Notes: generated from the sequence alone by a model not told the origin. 64,000 nt of DNA from an uncultured Prevotella sp. (GCA_900315525.1 OMZO01000001.1:164461-228460); one strand, 5' to 3'; positions 26,565 through 36,440 are shown, counted from the first letter of the stretch. Made by a program: numbers and translations.

Positions 26565-27575
26565 TTACCTTTTTCTTGCGATGACATAAATGATAACAGG
26601 TGCCCCGATGAGAGGGGTCACGGCATTCAGGGGTATCACCCCCTCCTCCCCTGGCAGATAGCAGAGGAGATTACAGAAGAGTGCAACCACCACGCCACAG
26701 AGTATTGTGGCAGGCAGCAACTGTCGATGGTTGTCGGTTGTGAGCAACAGACGGGCGATATGAGGTACCGCCAGTCCGATAAAAGCCACCGGTCCACAGA
26801 AAGCCGTGGTGACAGCCGTCAAGATGCCCGTAACGATGAGCAGCCAGTTGCGCACCCGCAGGATGTTCACCCCGAGGTTCTCCGCATAACGGTCGCCAAG
26901 CATCAAGGCATTCAACGGCTTTATCAACAGAAGTGCCCCTACGATGCCGGCCAGAGTGACCGTCACAAATACAGGTAGGTTTTTCAGCGACACGCCACCA
27001 AAAGAGCCCATGCCCCAGACCAGATACGACTTCACCCCCTCGTCGGTAGCAAAGAAGTTGAGTAGCGAGATGGCCGAATTGGAGAGATAGCCAATCATGA
27101 TGCCAATGATGAGCAACATCACACTATTACGCACCAAGGTTGAGAAAAAGAAGATGACAGTCATCACCGCCATCGCCCCGATAAAGGCAGCCAACAGGAT
27201 GGCCGCGAAACCACTCAACTGAAGAGAGCCCACTGAGAGACCACCACCAAAGAGCAACATCACCAGCGCCACACCCAGACCGGCACCACTATTGATACCA
27301 AAAACACTTGGACCTGCCAAAGGATTACGGAAAGCCGTCTGCAACAACAGGCCACTGACGGCCAAAGCAGCCCCACACAGCGTCGCCGTGATAGCCTGAG
27401 GCAGCCGCGACTCCAGCACGATAAACCGCCATGACCCCTTGGCAGCCTCGCCACCTGCGAGAATACGCATCACCTCCCCTGCAGGAATCGATACCGATCC
27501 CAGTAGCAGGTTCAGGACAAAAAGCACTACAATAACGAGGCCCAACCCAATGCAATATATCACACCTTTGTTCAT
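26565..27575 (-). CDS. btuC: FecCD/BtuC-family ABC permease, likely cobamide importer
   Basis: 336 residues and about 10 membrane helices. GSWRFIVLESRLPQAITATL followed by a Gly/Ala-rich segment and NPLAGPSVFGINSGAGLGVA are hallmark FecCD permease sequences. GPVAFIGLAVPHIARLL near the C-terminus is the ATPase-contact region. The family moves iron chelates or cobamides; co-transcription with cobU and cobT makes cobamide most likely. No ATPase or binding protein is in this operon; candidates are at 58353-59150 and 43451-44572. A TTG opening at 27602 overlaps the -7 box (TAATTTTG at 27600-27607), so I use the ATG at 27575. Confidence 0.85.
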   Translation of the reverse strand: MNKGVIYCIGLGLVIVVLFVLNLLLGSVSIPAGEVMRILAGGEAAKGSWRFIVLESRLPQAITATLCGAALAVSGLLLQTAFRNPLAGPSVFGINSGAGLGVALVMLLFGGGLSVGSLQLSGFAAILLAAFIGAMAVMTVIFFFSTLVRNSVMLLIIGIMIGYLSNSAISLLNFFATDEGVKSYLVWGMGSFGGVSLKNLPVFVTVTLAGIVGALLLIKPLNALMLGDRYAENLGVNILRVRNWLLIVTGILTAVTTAFCGPVAFIGLAVPHIARLLLTTDNHRQLLPATILCGVVVALFCNLLCYLPGEEGVIPLNAVTPLIGAPVIIYVIARKR

Positions 27576-27599
27576 CAAGCTCAACACGCCTTGCGCCTG

Positions 27600-27607
27600 C
27601 AAAATTA
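27600..27607 (-). promoter_or_regulatory. -7 promoter box of the btuC-cobU-cobT unit
   Basis: The minus strand reads TAATTTTG, 24 bases before the ATG at 27575. The leader is too short to hold a cobalamin riboswitch. Confidence 0.5.
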
Positions 27608-27682
27608 CAACTTTTTTGCGAATTAACCATTTTTATTCTATAGATTTGACAAGAATCACTTTCGTATATCAGTAATATTTCT

Positions 27683-27690
27683 TATCTTTG
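27683..27690 (+). promoter_or_regulatory. -7 promoter box of the GH3-GH35 operon
   Basis: TATCTTTG, 33 bases before the GH3 ATG at 27724. An in-frame TTG inside the box is not a real start. Confidence 0.6.
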
Positions 27691-27723
27691 CACCGAAATT
27701 ATTCAATAACTAACCAGATTTTT

Positions 27724-30192
27724 ATGAGAACAACATTATTGACTATCTTTATGTCCTGTGTTGCAGTGGCTGCACAGGCACAGAAGCCCGCTATCCCTCG
27801 CGATGCAGCGTTGGAAGCAAAGGTCGAGAAGACCCTATCGAAGATGACCCTCGATGAGAAAATCGGACAGATGCTCGAACTGAACCTCGACGTGATGGGA
27901 AAGACCACCGTAGAAAATGCCAAGATCGATCGTGAGAAAGTACGTTCCGTGATGCAGCAATACGGCACGCCAAAGGCGGAAGTCGAGGCCATACTCAAGT
28001 TGACCGATGCACAGATTCTCGAGCGCTTCGGCAGCTATCCCGTGGATATCTATCAGGGAGAGACCAAACGAGTGTGGAAGCTCAACGAGACCATGCTCGA
28101 CACCCTCATCTCGAAATGGAAGGTTGGCTCCATCCTAAATGCCCCTGGCACCCGAGCTTCTTCCGTTGCTCAGTGGCAGCAGTGGATACAACTCATCCAG
28201 AAGAAGTCGATGAAGTATCTCGGCATTCCCGATATCTACGGTCTCGACCATAACCACGGTGTCACCTATACACAGGGCGGTACACTCTTCCCACAGCCTA
28301 TCAACTTAGGTGCATCCTTCAATACCGAACTGGCTTTCAGAGGTGCAGAGATTACGGCCTACGAAAGTCGTGCCGCCAATTGTCCTTGGGTATATAACCC
28401 CGTCGTTGACCTGAGCCGTGATCCCCGCTGGCCCCGCGTCTATGAGAGTTTTGGCGAGGATGCCATCCTGAACGCTAAGATGGTAGTGGCTGAAATCAAA
28501 GGCTATCAGGGCGAGGACAACAATCATATCGACCGTTTCCATGTAGGTACCAGCACGAAGCACTACTTCGCCTATGGCGCCCCCTGGACTGGTAAGGACC
28601 GTACCCCCGCCTACCTCAATCCACAAATCATCCGCGAGAAATACTTTGAGCCCTTCAAGGCAGCAGCCCTTGCTGGCACCCTTACCATGATGGTCAACTC
28701 AGCCTCCGTCAATGGAGTGCCCCTACATGCCAGTTACGAATACCTCACGAAATGGCTCAAGGAAGACCTCCAATGGGACGGTTTCCTCGTCACCGACTGG
28801 GCCGACATCAACAACCTCTTCTCTCGTGAGAAAGTGGCCAAGGATAAGAAAGATGCCATCCGCATCGCCATCAATGCCGGTATCGACATGTCAATGGATC
28901 CCTATAGCGTCGAGTTCTGTATCTTGCTGAAGGAACTCGTCAACGAGGGTAAGGTGAAGATGTCGCGTATCGACGATGCCGTGCGCCGTATCCTCCGTGC
29001 GAAGTATCGCTTAGGCCTCTTCGACGAGCCAAACACTGGCGGCAAGGGCTTCGAAAAATTCGGTTGTGAGGAGTTTGCCCAGGCTTCTCTCAAGGCTGCA
29101 GAGGAATCAGAGGTGCTGCTGAAGAACGACGGCATCCTGCCACTCGCCAAGGGAAAGAAAATCCTGCTCACGGGTCCTAATGCCAACCAGATGCGCTGTC
29201 TGCACGGTGGCTGGAGCTACACTTGGCAGGGTTCTAAGGCCGAAGACCTCTCTGAGAAATACAACACTATCTACGAAGCACTCTGCAACAAATACGGCAA
29301 GGAGAACATCATCCTCGAACAGGGTGTGACCTATAATGAAGACGGTGCCTACTACGATGAGAATGAACCGCAGATTGACAAGGCTGTAGCAGCAGCTGCT
29401 CAAGTTGACATCATCATCGCAGCTATCGGTGAAAACTCTTATACCGAGACACCAGGCAACCTCACAGACCTCTGGCTCTCCAAGAACCAGCGTAAGCTCG
29501 TGAAGGAACTCGCCAAGACTGGCAAGCCCATCATCCTCGTACTCAACGAAGGTCGTCCGCGTCTCATCGCTGACATCGAGCCGCTGGCCAAGGCAGTCGT
29601 GGATATCCTCATCCCAGGCAACTATGGTGGTGACGCACTCGCCAACCTGCTCGCTGGCGATGCTAACTTCTCTGCCAAGATGCCTTACACCTATCCACGT
29701 GAGATCAACTCACTCAACACCTACGACTATAAAGTCTCTGAGGAAGTCGGTACGATGGCTGGCGCCTACAACTACGATGCAAAGGTTTCGCTGCAGTGGC
29801 CCTTCGGCTATGGCCTCAGCTATACCACCTTTGAGTATTCGAACCTGAAAGTTGATAAGGCAACCTTCTCTGCCGACGACGTATTGACCATCAGTGTCGA
29901 TGTGAAGAATACAGGCTCACGTGCCGGTAAGGAAGCCGTTCTGCTTTACTCCAGCGACCTTGTGGCCAGCGTTGTGCCCGACAACCGTCGTCTGCGTGAC
30001 TTCACGAAGATTGAGCTGCAGCCTGGTGAGGTAAAGACCGTCACCTTCCAGTTGCCTGCCAAGAACCTTGCTTTCGTCGGTGCCGACGGCAAGTGGACAC
30101 TCGAAGAGGGTGACTTCATCCTGAAGATCGGCAATCAGACCGTTCCTACCGCCTGCGAGCGCACCAAGGTATGGGACGAGCCTAACATCTGA
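27724..30192 (+). CDS. GH3-family beta-glucosidase / beta-xylosidase, secreted
   Basis: 822 residues with a signal peptide (about 1-19, ending AAQAQ). [20 protein letters not shown] marks the start of the GH3 barrel, YGLDHNHGV the substrate pocket, and [10 protein letters not shown] the loop with the catalytic nucleophile Asp. The GH3 C-terminal alpha/beta domain follows ([20 protein letters not shown]), and the last ~80 residues form the fibronectin-III-like domain. Full length. It forms an operon with a GH35 gene starting 8 bases after its stop. It probably trims beta-linked glucose or xylose from oligosaccharides in the periplasm. Confidence 0.93.
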   Translation: MRTTLLTIFMSCVAVAAQAQKPAIPRDAALEAKVEKTLSKMTLDEKIGQMLELNLDVMGKTTVENAKIDREKVRSVMQQYGTPKAEVEAILKLTDAQILERFGSYPVDIYQGETKRVWKLNETMLDTLISKWKVGSILNAPGTRASSVAQWQQWIQLIQKKSMKYLGIPDIYGLDHNHGVTYTQGGTLFPQPINLGASFNTELAFRGAEITAYESRAANCPWVYNPVVDLSRDPRWPRVYESFGEDAILNAKMVVAEIKGYQGEDNNHIDRFHVGTSTKHYFAYGAPWTGKDRTPAYLNPQIIREKYFEPFKAAALAGTLTMMVNSASVNGVPLHASYEYLTKWLKEDLQWDGFLVTDWADINNLFSREKVAKDKKDAIRIAINAGIDMSMDPYSVEFCILLKELVNEGKVKMSRIDDAVRRILRAKYRLGLFDEPNTGGKGFEKFGCEEFAQASLKAAEESEVLLKNDGILPLAKGKKILLTGPNANQMRCLHGGWSYTWQGSKAEDLSEKYNTIYEALCNKYGKENIILEQGVTYNEDGAYYDENEPQIDKAVAAAAQVDIIIAAIGENSYTETPGNLTDLWLSKNQRKLVKELAKTGKPIILVLNEGRPRLIADIEPLAKAVVDILIPGNYGGDALANLLAGDANFSAKMPYTYPREINSLNTYDYKVSEEVGTMAGAYNYDAKVSLQWPFGYGLSYTTFEYSNLKVDKATFSADDVLTISVDVKNTGSRAGKEAVLLYSSDLVASVVPDNRRLRDFTKIELQPGEVKTVTFQLPAKNLAFVGADGKWTLEEGDFILKIGNQTVPTACERTKVWDEPNI

Positions 30193-30200
30193 AGAGCAGC

Positions 30201-32561
30201 TTGAACAGATTACTCCTTATTACTGCATTTGTCGGACTGTCTGTTTCGGGATCTTCCCAGAAGGTCTATGAGATTACGGTACCTGCCACGCCGAAGGTTA
30301 TCAAGAGCGACCACCTGCGGATGGGAGGCTCGTCGCCTACGGGTGGCAGCATCAGCGTGAACAACTTCTATATGTCCATCGACAGGCGGCCTCTGATTCC
30401 CGTAATGGGTGAGTTCCATTATGCGCGCTACCCTCGGGAGCAGTGGGAGGAGGAGATTCTGAAAATGAAGGCCGGCGGTGTCAATGTGTTGCCAACCTAC
30501 GTGTTCTGGAGTCTCCATGAAGAGGTGGAAGGACAGTTCCGTTGGGACGGTCAGCGCGACTTGCGCTACTTCCTCCAACTCTGTAAGAAGCACGAGATGC
30601 CCGTCATTATCCGTATCGGCCCGTTCTGTCACGGTGAGATACGAAGTGGTGGTTTTCCCGACTGGCTCTTCGCCAAGCCGTTGGAGGTGCGGAGCAACGA
30701 CCCTGAATACCTGAGACTAGTAAAGCGACTCTATACAGAGATTGGCCGACAAACTCAAGGCCTCTACTATAAGGATGGCGGCCCCATCATCGGCTGCCAA
30801 CTAGAAAATGAGATGCAACACTCGGCAGCCCCTTGGGCCATCTGCTACCCTGGCGAACAGAAGGATTATACGGCAGCATCGTACAACGCTGGTGAGGCCA
30901 ACATCGGGGTGGAAGTACAGGCTATGAAAGCCACGGGCGCCGAGATGGGCGACAAACACATGCGCATCTTGAAGCGAATGGCTGAGGAGGCTGGCATCGT
31001 CACGCCGTTCTATACCGCTACAGGTTGGGGCAACGCTGCCGTGATTGAGGGTGAAGCCATCCCCGTGACTGCTGCCTACACCTATCCCTTCTGGGACAAG
31101 GTGCCGCAGATGTCGCCCTTCCTCCTATTCAAGGACTTGACGCGGGAGGCCGACTATGCCCCCACGCGCTATAATCCACAGGACTATCCCTCGTTCTGTG
31201 CCGAGATGGGGGCCGGCATCCAGATGATCTACGATAGTCGTCCCATCGTGACAGCTAAGGCTGCTGAGGGCCTCATGGTGCGCACGCTGGGTAGTGGCTC
31301 CAACGGCATCGGCTACTACATGTATCATGGTGGTTCTACGCCGAAGCAGATTGGCGGCGTTGGCTCGTTCCAAGACGAGCCGATGGGCATGCCCAAGGTG
31401 TCCTACGACTTCCAGGCCCCACTAGGCGAGTTCGGACTGGAGGGCAAGATGTATCGTAACCTGCGTCTGCTGCACTCCTTCCTCACAGACTTCGGCGACC
31501 GTCTGGCTCCGATGGAGACCGTACTGCCCGAGGGGTGGCAGAAGATGACTCGCGACAATCGCGATGACCTGCGCTGGGCTGTCCGCATGAAGGATGACAA
31601 GGGTTTCGTCTTCATGGTCAACTTCCAAGACCACGATACCCTGCGCCACGATATGACAGACCTTCAGTTGAAACTCAATCTGAAAGACGAAGTATTAAGC
31701 ATCCCTGCCAGCGGCACTTTCACGCTGCCTAAGGATGAGAGCGTCATCCTGCCCTTCAATCTCGACATGAACGGTGCCCTGCTGAAATATGCCACCGCCC
31801 AATTGCTGATGAAGATTGACGACAACGGTGTGGAGCATTACTTCTTCTTTGCGCCCGAAGGTATGGCTTCGGAGTATCTCTTCGACAAAGCTACTGTCAA
31901 AGGGAAGGCATTGTATAAGCCCGTGGCAGGGTTTAAGAGCACCTTTGTCCTGAAGACCGCTACTGACAAGACCGTCAAGGTAACGACACTCACACGACAA
32001 CAAGCCCTAAACGCCCTCAAGGTGAATGGTCGTCTGCTTATAGCCGATGCCACCGTACTGCCTTGTGAGGATGGAGCCGACCTGCTCTGTCTGGGCCGCA
32101 ACACGGTCGATTACATCGTCTATCCCAGCAGGCAGGGTTTCAAGCCTCAGACTGCCACCGTCAAGACCGTCGCTCCGCAGTTTGATGTCAAGCAGGCTGG
32201 CCCTCGCCGTTTTTCTCTCACCGCTCACCTCAACGTTGGAGGGGATTTGCCATCCCCTACCCAAGTGCAAGAATACTTCCTCCGTATCCACTATGTAGGC
32301 GATGTAGCGATGGCCTTCATGAAGGGCCAACTGGTACAGGATGAGTTCTATCACGGCGAGCCGTGGACCATCGGCCTGAAACGTTACTACAATGACCTGA
32401 AGACCGATCCGATGACTTTCTACGTCCGTCCCCTCCGAGCCGATGTTCCCTTCCTGCGCGACCTGCCCCGTGAGACCATTCCCGACTTCACCAACGGCCC
32501 CGTAGTGGATATCAAAAAGGTGGAGATTATACCCGAGTACAGACTTCAAATCAAATTCTAA
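30201..32561 (+). CDS. GH35-family beta-galactosidase, secreted
   Basis: 786 residues. MGEFHYARYPREQWEEEILK and GGVNVLPTYVFWSLHEE are typical of GH35 barrels. CQLENEMQ holds the acid/base Glu and FCAEMGAGIQ the nucleophile Glu. The start appears to be TTG at 30201, since this codon begins a good signal peptide and no in-frame ATG occurs before the mature sequence. It follows the GH3 gene by 8 bases. With GH3 and the GH36 elsewhere in the window, it suggests use of galactose-decorated plant glycans such as xyloglucan, galactomannan or galactan. Confidence 0.9.
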   Translation: MNRLLLITAFVGLSVSGSSQKVYEITVPATPKVIKSDHLRMGGSSPTGGSISVNNFYMSIDRRPLIPVMGEFHYARYPREQWEEEILKMKAGGVNVLPTYVFWSLHEEVEGQFRWDGQRDLRYFLQLCKKHEMPVIIRIGPFCHGEIRSGGFPDWLFAKPLEVRSNDPEYLRLVKRLYTEIGRQTQGLYYKDGGPIIGCQLENEMQHSAAPWAICYPGEQKDYTAASYNAGEANIGVEVQAMKATGAEMGDKHMRILKRMAEEAGIVTPFYTATGWGNAAVIEGEAIPVTAAYTYPFWDKVPQMSPFLLFKDLTREADYAPTRYNPQDYPSFCAEMGAGIQMIYDSRPIVTAKAAEGLMVRTLGSGSNGIGYYMYHGGSTPKQIGGVGSFQDEPMGMPKVSYDFQAPLGEFGLEGKMYRNLRLLHSFLTDFGDRLAPMETVLPEGWQKMTRDNRDDLRWAVRMKDDKGFVFMVNFQDHDTLRHDMTDLQLKLNLKDEVLSIPASGTFTLPKDESVILPFNLDMNGALLKYATAQLLMKIDDNGVEHYFFFAPEGMASEYLFDKATVKGKALYKPVAGFKSTFVLKTATDKTVKVTTLTRQQALNALKVNGRLLIADATVLPCEDGADLLCLGRNTVDYIVYPSRQGFKPQTATVKTVAPQFDVKQAGPRRFSLTAHLNVGGDLPSPTQVQEYFLRIHYVGDVAMAFMKGQLVQDEFYHGEPWTIGLKRYYNDLKTDPMTFYVRPLRADVPFLRDLPRETIPDFTNGPVVDIKKVEIIPEYRLQIKF

Positions 32562-32602
32562 GATATTTCTGTTTTTTAGTATGTTTATTCAGACTTTATG
32601 TT

Positions 32603-32610
32603 TATCTTTG
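32603..32610 (+). promoter_or_regulatory. -7 promoter box of a 23-codon gene
   Basis: TATCTTTG, 28 bases before the ATG at 32639. Confidence 0.5.
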
Positions 32611-32638
32611 CAGCAGAAATCCATAATAATAATTTAAT

Positions 32639-32710
32639 ATGAAAATGAATCCCGAACTGGGGTACTCTTCTGAATTCGTCGAACTCACGTTAAAATACAA
32701 GAAGAAGTAA
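32639..32710 (+). CDS. Predicted 23-residue peptide gene with own promoter and hairpin
   Basis: A short frame of 23 codons (begins MKMNPELGYSSEF, ends LKYKKK) placed 28 bases behind a good TATCTTTG box. Its last codons and stop form the left arm of a perfect 9-base inverted repeat (GAAGAAGTA at 32701-32709, TACTTCTTC at 32720-32728). Promoter, short frame and hairpin fit together as a minimal gene, though the RNA itself could be the product. I do not recognise the peptide. It has no membrane segment and a basic C-terminus. Confidence 0.45.
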   Translation: MKMNPELGYSSEFVELTLKYKKK

Positions 32711-32728
32711 CCTTGCAGCTACTTCTTC
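32701..32728 (+). terminator. Hairpin at the end of the 23-codon gene
   Basis: GAAGAAGTA and TACTTCTTC form a perfect 9-bp stem with a 10-base loop. The loop shares CCTTGC-GCTACTT with the element near 11418. No clear T-tract follows directly, so termination is not certain. Confidence 0.4.
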
Positions 32729-32791
32729 ATTTACTTGCCGAGTTTGGGGTTTTAAGTATCTTGCAAAATATAGCTATAGTGAGGCCCATTC

Positions 32792-35167
32792 TTATTGAAC
32801 AGGACGTATTGGAAGGCCTCCAACTATCAGTATGTCGGGAGCGTTGGCAAATACACTGAAGATTTCTTCTTCATCTGTGGGCGTAGGTTTACCCCAGTAG
32901 ATACGATAGGGCCTGCCAAATCCCTTATTTCCTGTTACTTTGTTTTCCCAAGGTTTGCCATCAGCAGCCATGTAGTTAAAAACTGATGCCGCCCCCAGAT
33001 TTTCTAAATTTATTTTTGATTTGATCTGTATTGAGTGTGGAATTAATATCATATTGCCATTTTGTTTAGACGTAAAAAGCCACACAACAACATCTCGCAT
33101 TTGCCCATTTCCACCTAAGAAAGGATCCTCAAAGCCATGTATTACTTTTTTTTCAATAGTACAATTTTCGATTAATTCCTTAAATTCGGCTCCAATCGGC
33201 ATGCGCCACGGGGCACCCATTATAGCTCGAGCTGCATCATATTTGGCATTTCCTGCAATAGTTCCAGTAGCGCCTGCCCCAAAATTCTCGTAAAAATTAT
33301 CCAAACTGGTAATAAAACTATAGTTACTTGCTGTATAAGTGTCTTTTTCTGCAATCTCTCCATAAGCAAAATATTTCCCAAGAGCAGCAGGTTCTGTAGC
33401 ACCGACATTACAACAACCCCATTTTGTACCGCTTGGTAATCCAAGATCAATCATATGTGGGTGATTATCGTCTGGACACATTTGAACTCTTATAAACGAA
33501 TCACCGGCTGTAAACTCTTCACCAGGCCATTCATATGTTATGCCAGTTCTCCAGAATCTGACTGTGGGACAGGCAAAATATTTCTCGCCAGGCTCCATGT
33601 CCTTACAGGGGAACACATACTGCGTAGTCTCAGCAACAAAATTGGAGCCTGTTTTACCAAAATTGTTTTCCGTACTGAATACCTCAGTTTCACCTTTCTT
33701 TATTTTAATGCCAGGAAGTCCTCCAAAAAGTTTCATAAAGGCACCTTCTTTACAATAATAACTAATATGAATTCTCAGTGGTTTGTCCTTAAATACTTTG
33801 AATTCAAATCTTGAGCGGTCTAATTCTGGGAAAATTGGCCATGTCTTATTAAAAAAGTTGATGGTAGCCTCTGGTGTTTCCTTACCCACCTTTGCAAATA
33901 TCAAATCGGCACAAACAGCACCGCTTGCTGAGGCTGATAAATCTAGTGTCAGATTTTGATCCTTAACAACAAACTTGTTGGAATTGTCATCAACTCCCAT
34001 GCCTAATTCTGCTCCAAAGAGTAAAGAAGGCTTTATGTTTAGTTTCACAGCAAGATTCCTAGTATATAATCCGATTCCAGCAGCAATGTCAATTTCTGGA
34101 CCAGCTTGTACCTTCCCCATTAGGTCTACATCTTTGAACAATTTAAATACATCTAGTTCTTCGGATGTATTCTTGCAGAAAAAGCCCTCCTGGTTATTAT
34201 AGCCAATCTTGCATCCGGCCTGATATTCTATTCCACAAGAATATTCTCCTTCAATCTTTCCAACAAATGCAGCACTTAAGTCTAGAAAAGGACGTAGAGT
34301 TACGGGGCCCACTTGTACAGCCATATTAACCAAAGATTTTTTAGATAAGAATTCTATCAATGCTTTAGTACCATTAGTAATGTCCTTAGACTTCTCTTTT
34401 GTATATTTGAAGCCTATTTTACCAACAACGCCTATAGATGGTTTAATCGAGTACTCATAAGTACCATTGTCGTCTGCTTCATACTTAAAAATAACACCAA
34501 AAATCAAACTTGATTCAGTATCAAAGCCAAATCCGTCTTCAACATTTGATTTCTTAATTGGAATTTCCAAAACTTTGTCAGAACCGAATTCTGCTCTAGT
34601 CCATGCTTTTGAGGGGAATAACTCATTGATATCCTTTACAGATATATTATATGTATTTCCATTGTCATCAATAATAGAAGTTGATTGAGGGAAAATATCT
34701 TCTATCGAAAACTCTGAGTCAAGGTGAAACTCTTCAAATACCTCATTTAAGGGGGCAACAGATGTCACAAACTTGATGAGCCCTTTCTCTTCTGTCCTTG
34801 AAACCACTTTGTTACCAAGTCCATATGGCAATTTATCAGAAATGCGGGAAGATAGAATTTTTCCCACTTTGGGCATAATAGAATCTGGTGTTTCTGGCAA
34901 GAAGAATAGGACAGAGTCTTTCTCTACTTTTACAAGGTATTTTCTTTGAGCATTTGCACTAAGCAATGAAACATCCTTGCTAAACTGATATGTAATAGTG
35001 GATTTCCCTTTATGTTCTGTTGCTGGAGTATCAAAACCTGATCCTGAGTTGTCTTCAGTGGTATTTGCAGAATTATCCACTGCGTTGTCTAATTGTTCAT
35101 CGCACGAAATAAACAGCATTACTAGTGAAAGTAAGACTGAAAGATAAATAGAATGTTTCTTTTTCAT
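32792..35167 (-). CDS. Large AT-rich surface lipoprotein of unknown function
   Basis: 791 residues. The N-terminus (IYLSVLLSLVMLFISC) is a lipoprotein signal with a Ser/Asn/Glu-rich linker behind the Cys. The middle (about 100-560) has mainly beta-strand-like sequence I cannot place. The C-terminal ~200 residues carry MIDLGLPSGTKWGCCNVGAT and GKYFAYGE, then WRMPIGAEFKELIENC, a module recurring in Bacteroidota and Fibrobacter extracellular proteins. Codon use is visibly more AT-rich than in flanking genes, which points to acquisition. The mRNA may have a ~200-base structured leader. It is probably anchored on the cell surface; its ligand is unknown. Confidence 0.75.
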   Translation of the reverse strand: MKKKHSIYLSVLLSLVMLFISCDEQLDNAVDNSANTTEDNSGSGFDTPATEHKGKSTITYQFSKDVSLLSANAQRKYLVKVEKDSVLFFLPETPDSIMPKVGKILSSRISDKLPYGLGNKVVSRTEEKGLIKFVTSVAPLNEVFEEFHLDSEFSIEDIFPQSTSIIDDNGNTYNISVKDINELFPSKAWTRAEFGSDKVLEIPIKKSNVEDGFGFDTESSLIFGVIFKYEADDNGTYEYSIKPSIGVVGKIGFKYTKEKSKDITNGTKALIEFLSKKSLVNMAVQVGPVTLRPFLDLSAAFVGKIEGEYSCGIEYQAGCKIGYNNQEGFFCKNTSEELDVFKLFKDVDLMGKVQAGPEIDIAAGIGLYTRNLAVKLNIKPSLLFGAELGMGVDDNSNKFVVKDQNLTLDLSASASGAVCADLIFAKVGKETPEATINFFNKTWPIFPELDRSRFEFKVFKDKPLRIHISYYCKEGAFMKLFGGLPGIKIKKGETEVFSTENNFGKTGSNFVAETTQYVFPCKDMEPGEKYFACPTVRFWRTGITYEWPGEEFTAGDSFIRVQMCPDDNHPHMIDLGLPSGTKWGCCNVGATEPAALGKYFAYGEIAEKDTYTASNYSFITSLDNFYENFGAGATGTIAGNAKYDAARAIMGAPWRMPIGAEFKELIENCTIEKKVIHGFEDPFLGGNGQMRDVVVWLFTSKQNGNMILIPHSIQIKSKINLENLGAASVFNYMAADGKPWENKVTGNKGFGRPYRIYWGKPTPTDEEEIFSVFANAPDILIVGGLPIRPVQ

Positions 35168-35382
35168 AAGTTATTATCTTGATAGTTATATATAATCTCA
35201 AAATGCGTGAACGCTATTGCATATTTATCCACCAGTAGAAATTTTCGACGTTTCAGTTCTGGGATTAACATGCGTCAAACACTCTCGATGCAGCTTTACA
35301 ACAGATGGTTCACTGCGATGTTGAGTTCCTTATACACATGCCGTTGCACTCAACGGCACTTGGCAACTCAACGGCAAAGGTA
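35168..35382 (-). promoter_or_regulatory. Promoter and ~200-base structured leader of the AT-rich lipoprotein gene
   Basis: The minus strand carries TACCTTTG at 35375-35382. Right after it TGCCGTTG occurs twice, and TGCCGTTG-AGTG-CAACGGCA (35339-35358) makes a perfect 8-bp hairpin with a four-base loop. The coding start is about 200 bases further. No known riboswitch class is recognised. Confidence 0.4.
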
Positions 35383-35634
35383 AGTAAAATTCGTGAAACA
35401 ACCAAATGTTTAGAAGTTTTTTTGCATGAACACAAAAGAAAAAGAGTACTGCTGAAATAACTTCATTTATAAACCCCTTCATCATCTCTTATGAAACATC
35501 TTCTGCACTTTGGTCTATGCCTTATTCACCTCTGTGTTGTCTTCATGAAAATGAATAAGGTAAATCATTAACTGCATTCAAATCAGAAGGAAGACCGTAC
35601 TCGCTCAAATCGACGCCCTTCTCATCAGCACAAT
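35383..35634. other. AT-rich intergenic stretch, no gene supported
   Basis: Only short broken frames are present. One perfect 9-base inverted repeat, CCTTATTCA (35520-35528) and TGAATAAGG (35552-35560), is the only structure noted. Part of it may be decayed sequence continuing the remnant at 35635-35808, because an open stretch in another frame follows that stop. Confidence 0.4.
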
Positions 35635-35808
35635 CTATTTGTCAAGGTCTATAACACTAACGGCAAAGCTATCTTTGAGAACTTTGGCCTTCATCGTATT
35701 AACAACTGTATTACACCCTTTCTGATCGTTTACTCCATCAGTATCCAATAATAACTCCACCAGATTAGTATCAACATAGCACTCTGGGACAAGATACAAA
35801 TCTTTCAT
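35635..35808 (-). pseudogene. Remnant of a small hypothetical protein gene (57 codons)
   Basis: A 57-codon frame begins MKDLYLVPECYVDTNLVELL and includes QKGCNTVVNTMKAKVL and DSFAVSVIDLDK before a stop. The composition is protein-like, and the sequence ends abruptly where a longer protein seems to have continued; about 34 further codons are open in a neighbouring frame. I read it as the N-terminus of a larger Bacteroidota hypothetical protein broken by a frameshift. No promoter box is visible. No function can be assigned. Confidence 0.4.
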
Positions 35809-35870
35809 ACTCGGTTTATTATACTGAAAAAAGCATCTACGCCATAATCATTATGTCAAATACTTCACGT

Positions 35871-36308
35871 TTATGCAAAATCAAAGTCCGTCTCGTAGTG
35901 CTCGAAGGCGAGGTCGTCGGTGGGGCCGAACTTCGCCAGGATCTGCAGGATATCCTGCTGCTGACCGGGCGTGAGCTTGTTCTCGCCGTGATGGTAGCGG
36001 TAGTAAGGGCCGTTGCCATTGCTGAAGTAGTTCTTCACGCACTGACGTGCCTCTGCCCGCTGGTAGTGGGGCACGTTCTTGTAGATGTTTTTGAAGCCCC
36101 AGGCCTTCTGCACCAGCTTGTTCTCGCTGAAACGCTTACACTCTCCGCTCTCCCAGGCCGCCGGATAGACGGCAGGACCGCCAAGCCGTTCCTTTGTCTG
36201 CACCTGGCGGGCCAGATAGTGCAGGCACTTCTCGCGCTGCTGACAGTTGTCGTTAAAACAAAGTTCATATCCCCAAGGAATATTTTTCATTTCAAGTTTC
36301 TTTTCCAT
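35871..36308 (-). CDS. DUF6078-like hypothetical protein
   Basis: 145 residues. IPWGYELCFNDNCQQREKCL places several Cys close together, and further on come WESGECKRF and a Tyr/Asn-rich segment (NGNGPYYRYHHGENKLTPGQ). The Cys pattern suggests a small zinc- or nucleic-acid-binding protein, but this is a guess. I associate the sequence with DUF6078, found in Bacteroidota accessory regions. The gene follows vapE in the same direction with a 132-base gap that contains the left inverted repeat of the vapE module. The start may be the ATG at 36308 or the in-frame ATG six codons later. Confidence 0.65.
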   Translation of the reverse strand: MEKKLEMKNIPWGYELCFNDNCQQREKCLHYLARQVQTKERLGGPAVYPAAWESGECKRFSENKLVQKAWGFKNIYKNVPHYQRAEARQCVKNYFSNGNGPYYRYHHGENKLTPGQQQDILQILAKFGPTDDLAFEHYETDFDFA

Positions 36309-36378
36309 AAGACCTAACGTTATAAATTTGTAATTGCTTTATTTCCAGTTTGTTATGTTCTCGAAACAGATGTTTCAC

Positions 36379-36427
36379 ACCTAACTAAGACCTACCATAG
36401 AGGTACCATAGACCTACCATCAGACCT
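36379..36427 (+). repeat. Left inverted repeat of the vapE module (11-bp iteron array)
   Basis: 49 bases just past the vapE stop, built from 11-base units such as AGACCTACCAT, AGAGGTACCAT and AGACCTACCAT. The stretch is the reverse complement of 37879-37927 with 46 of 49 positions identical by my count. The 11-base period equals about one DNA helical turn, as in iteron binding sites. Confidence 0.85.
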
Positions 36428-36440
36428 ACCTTTCGGATGT

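Noticed and set aside
35168-35870. Insertion-sequence remnant in the gene-poor stretch
   Set aside because: I found no transposase-like motif, paired terminal repeats or target duplication there.
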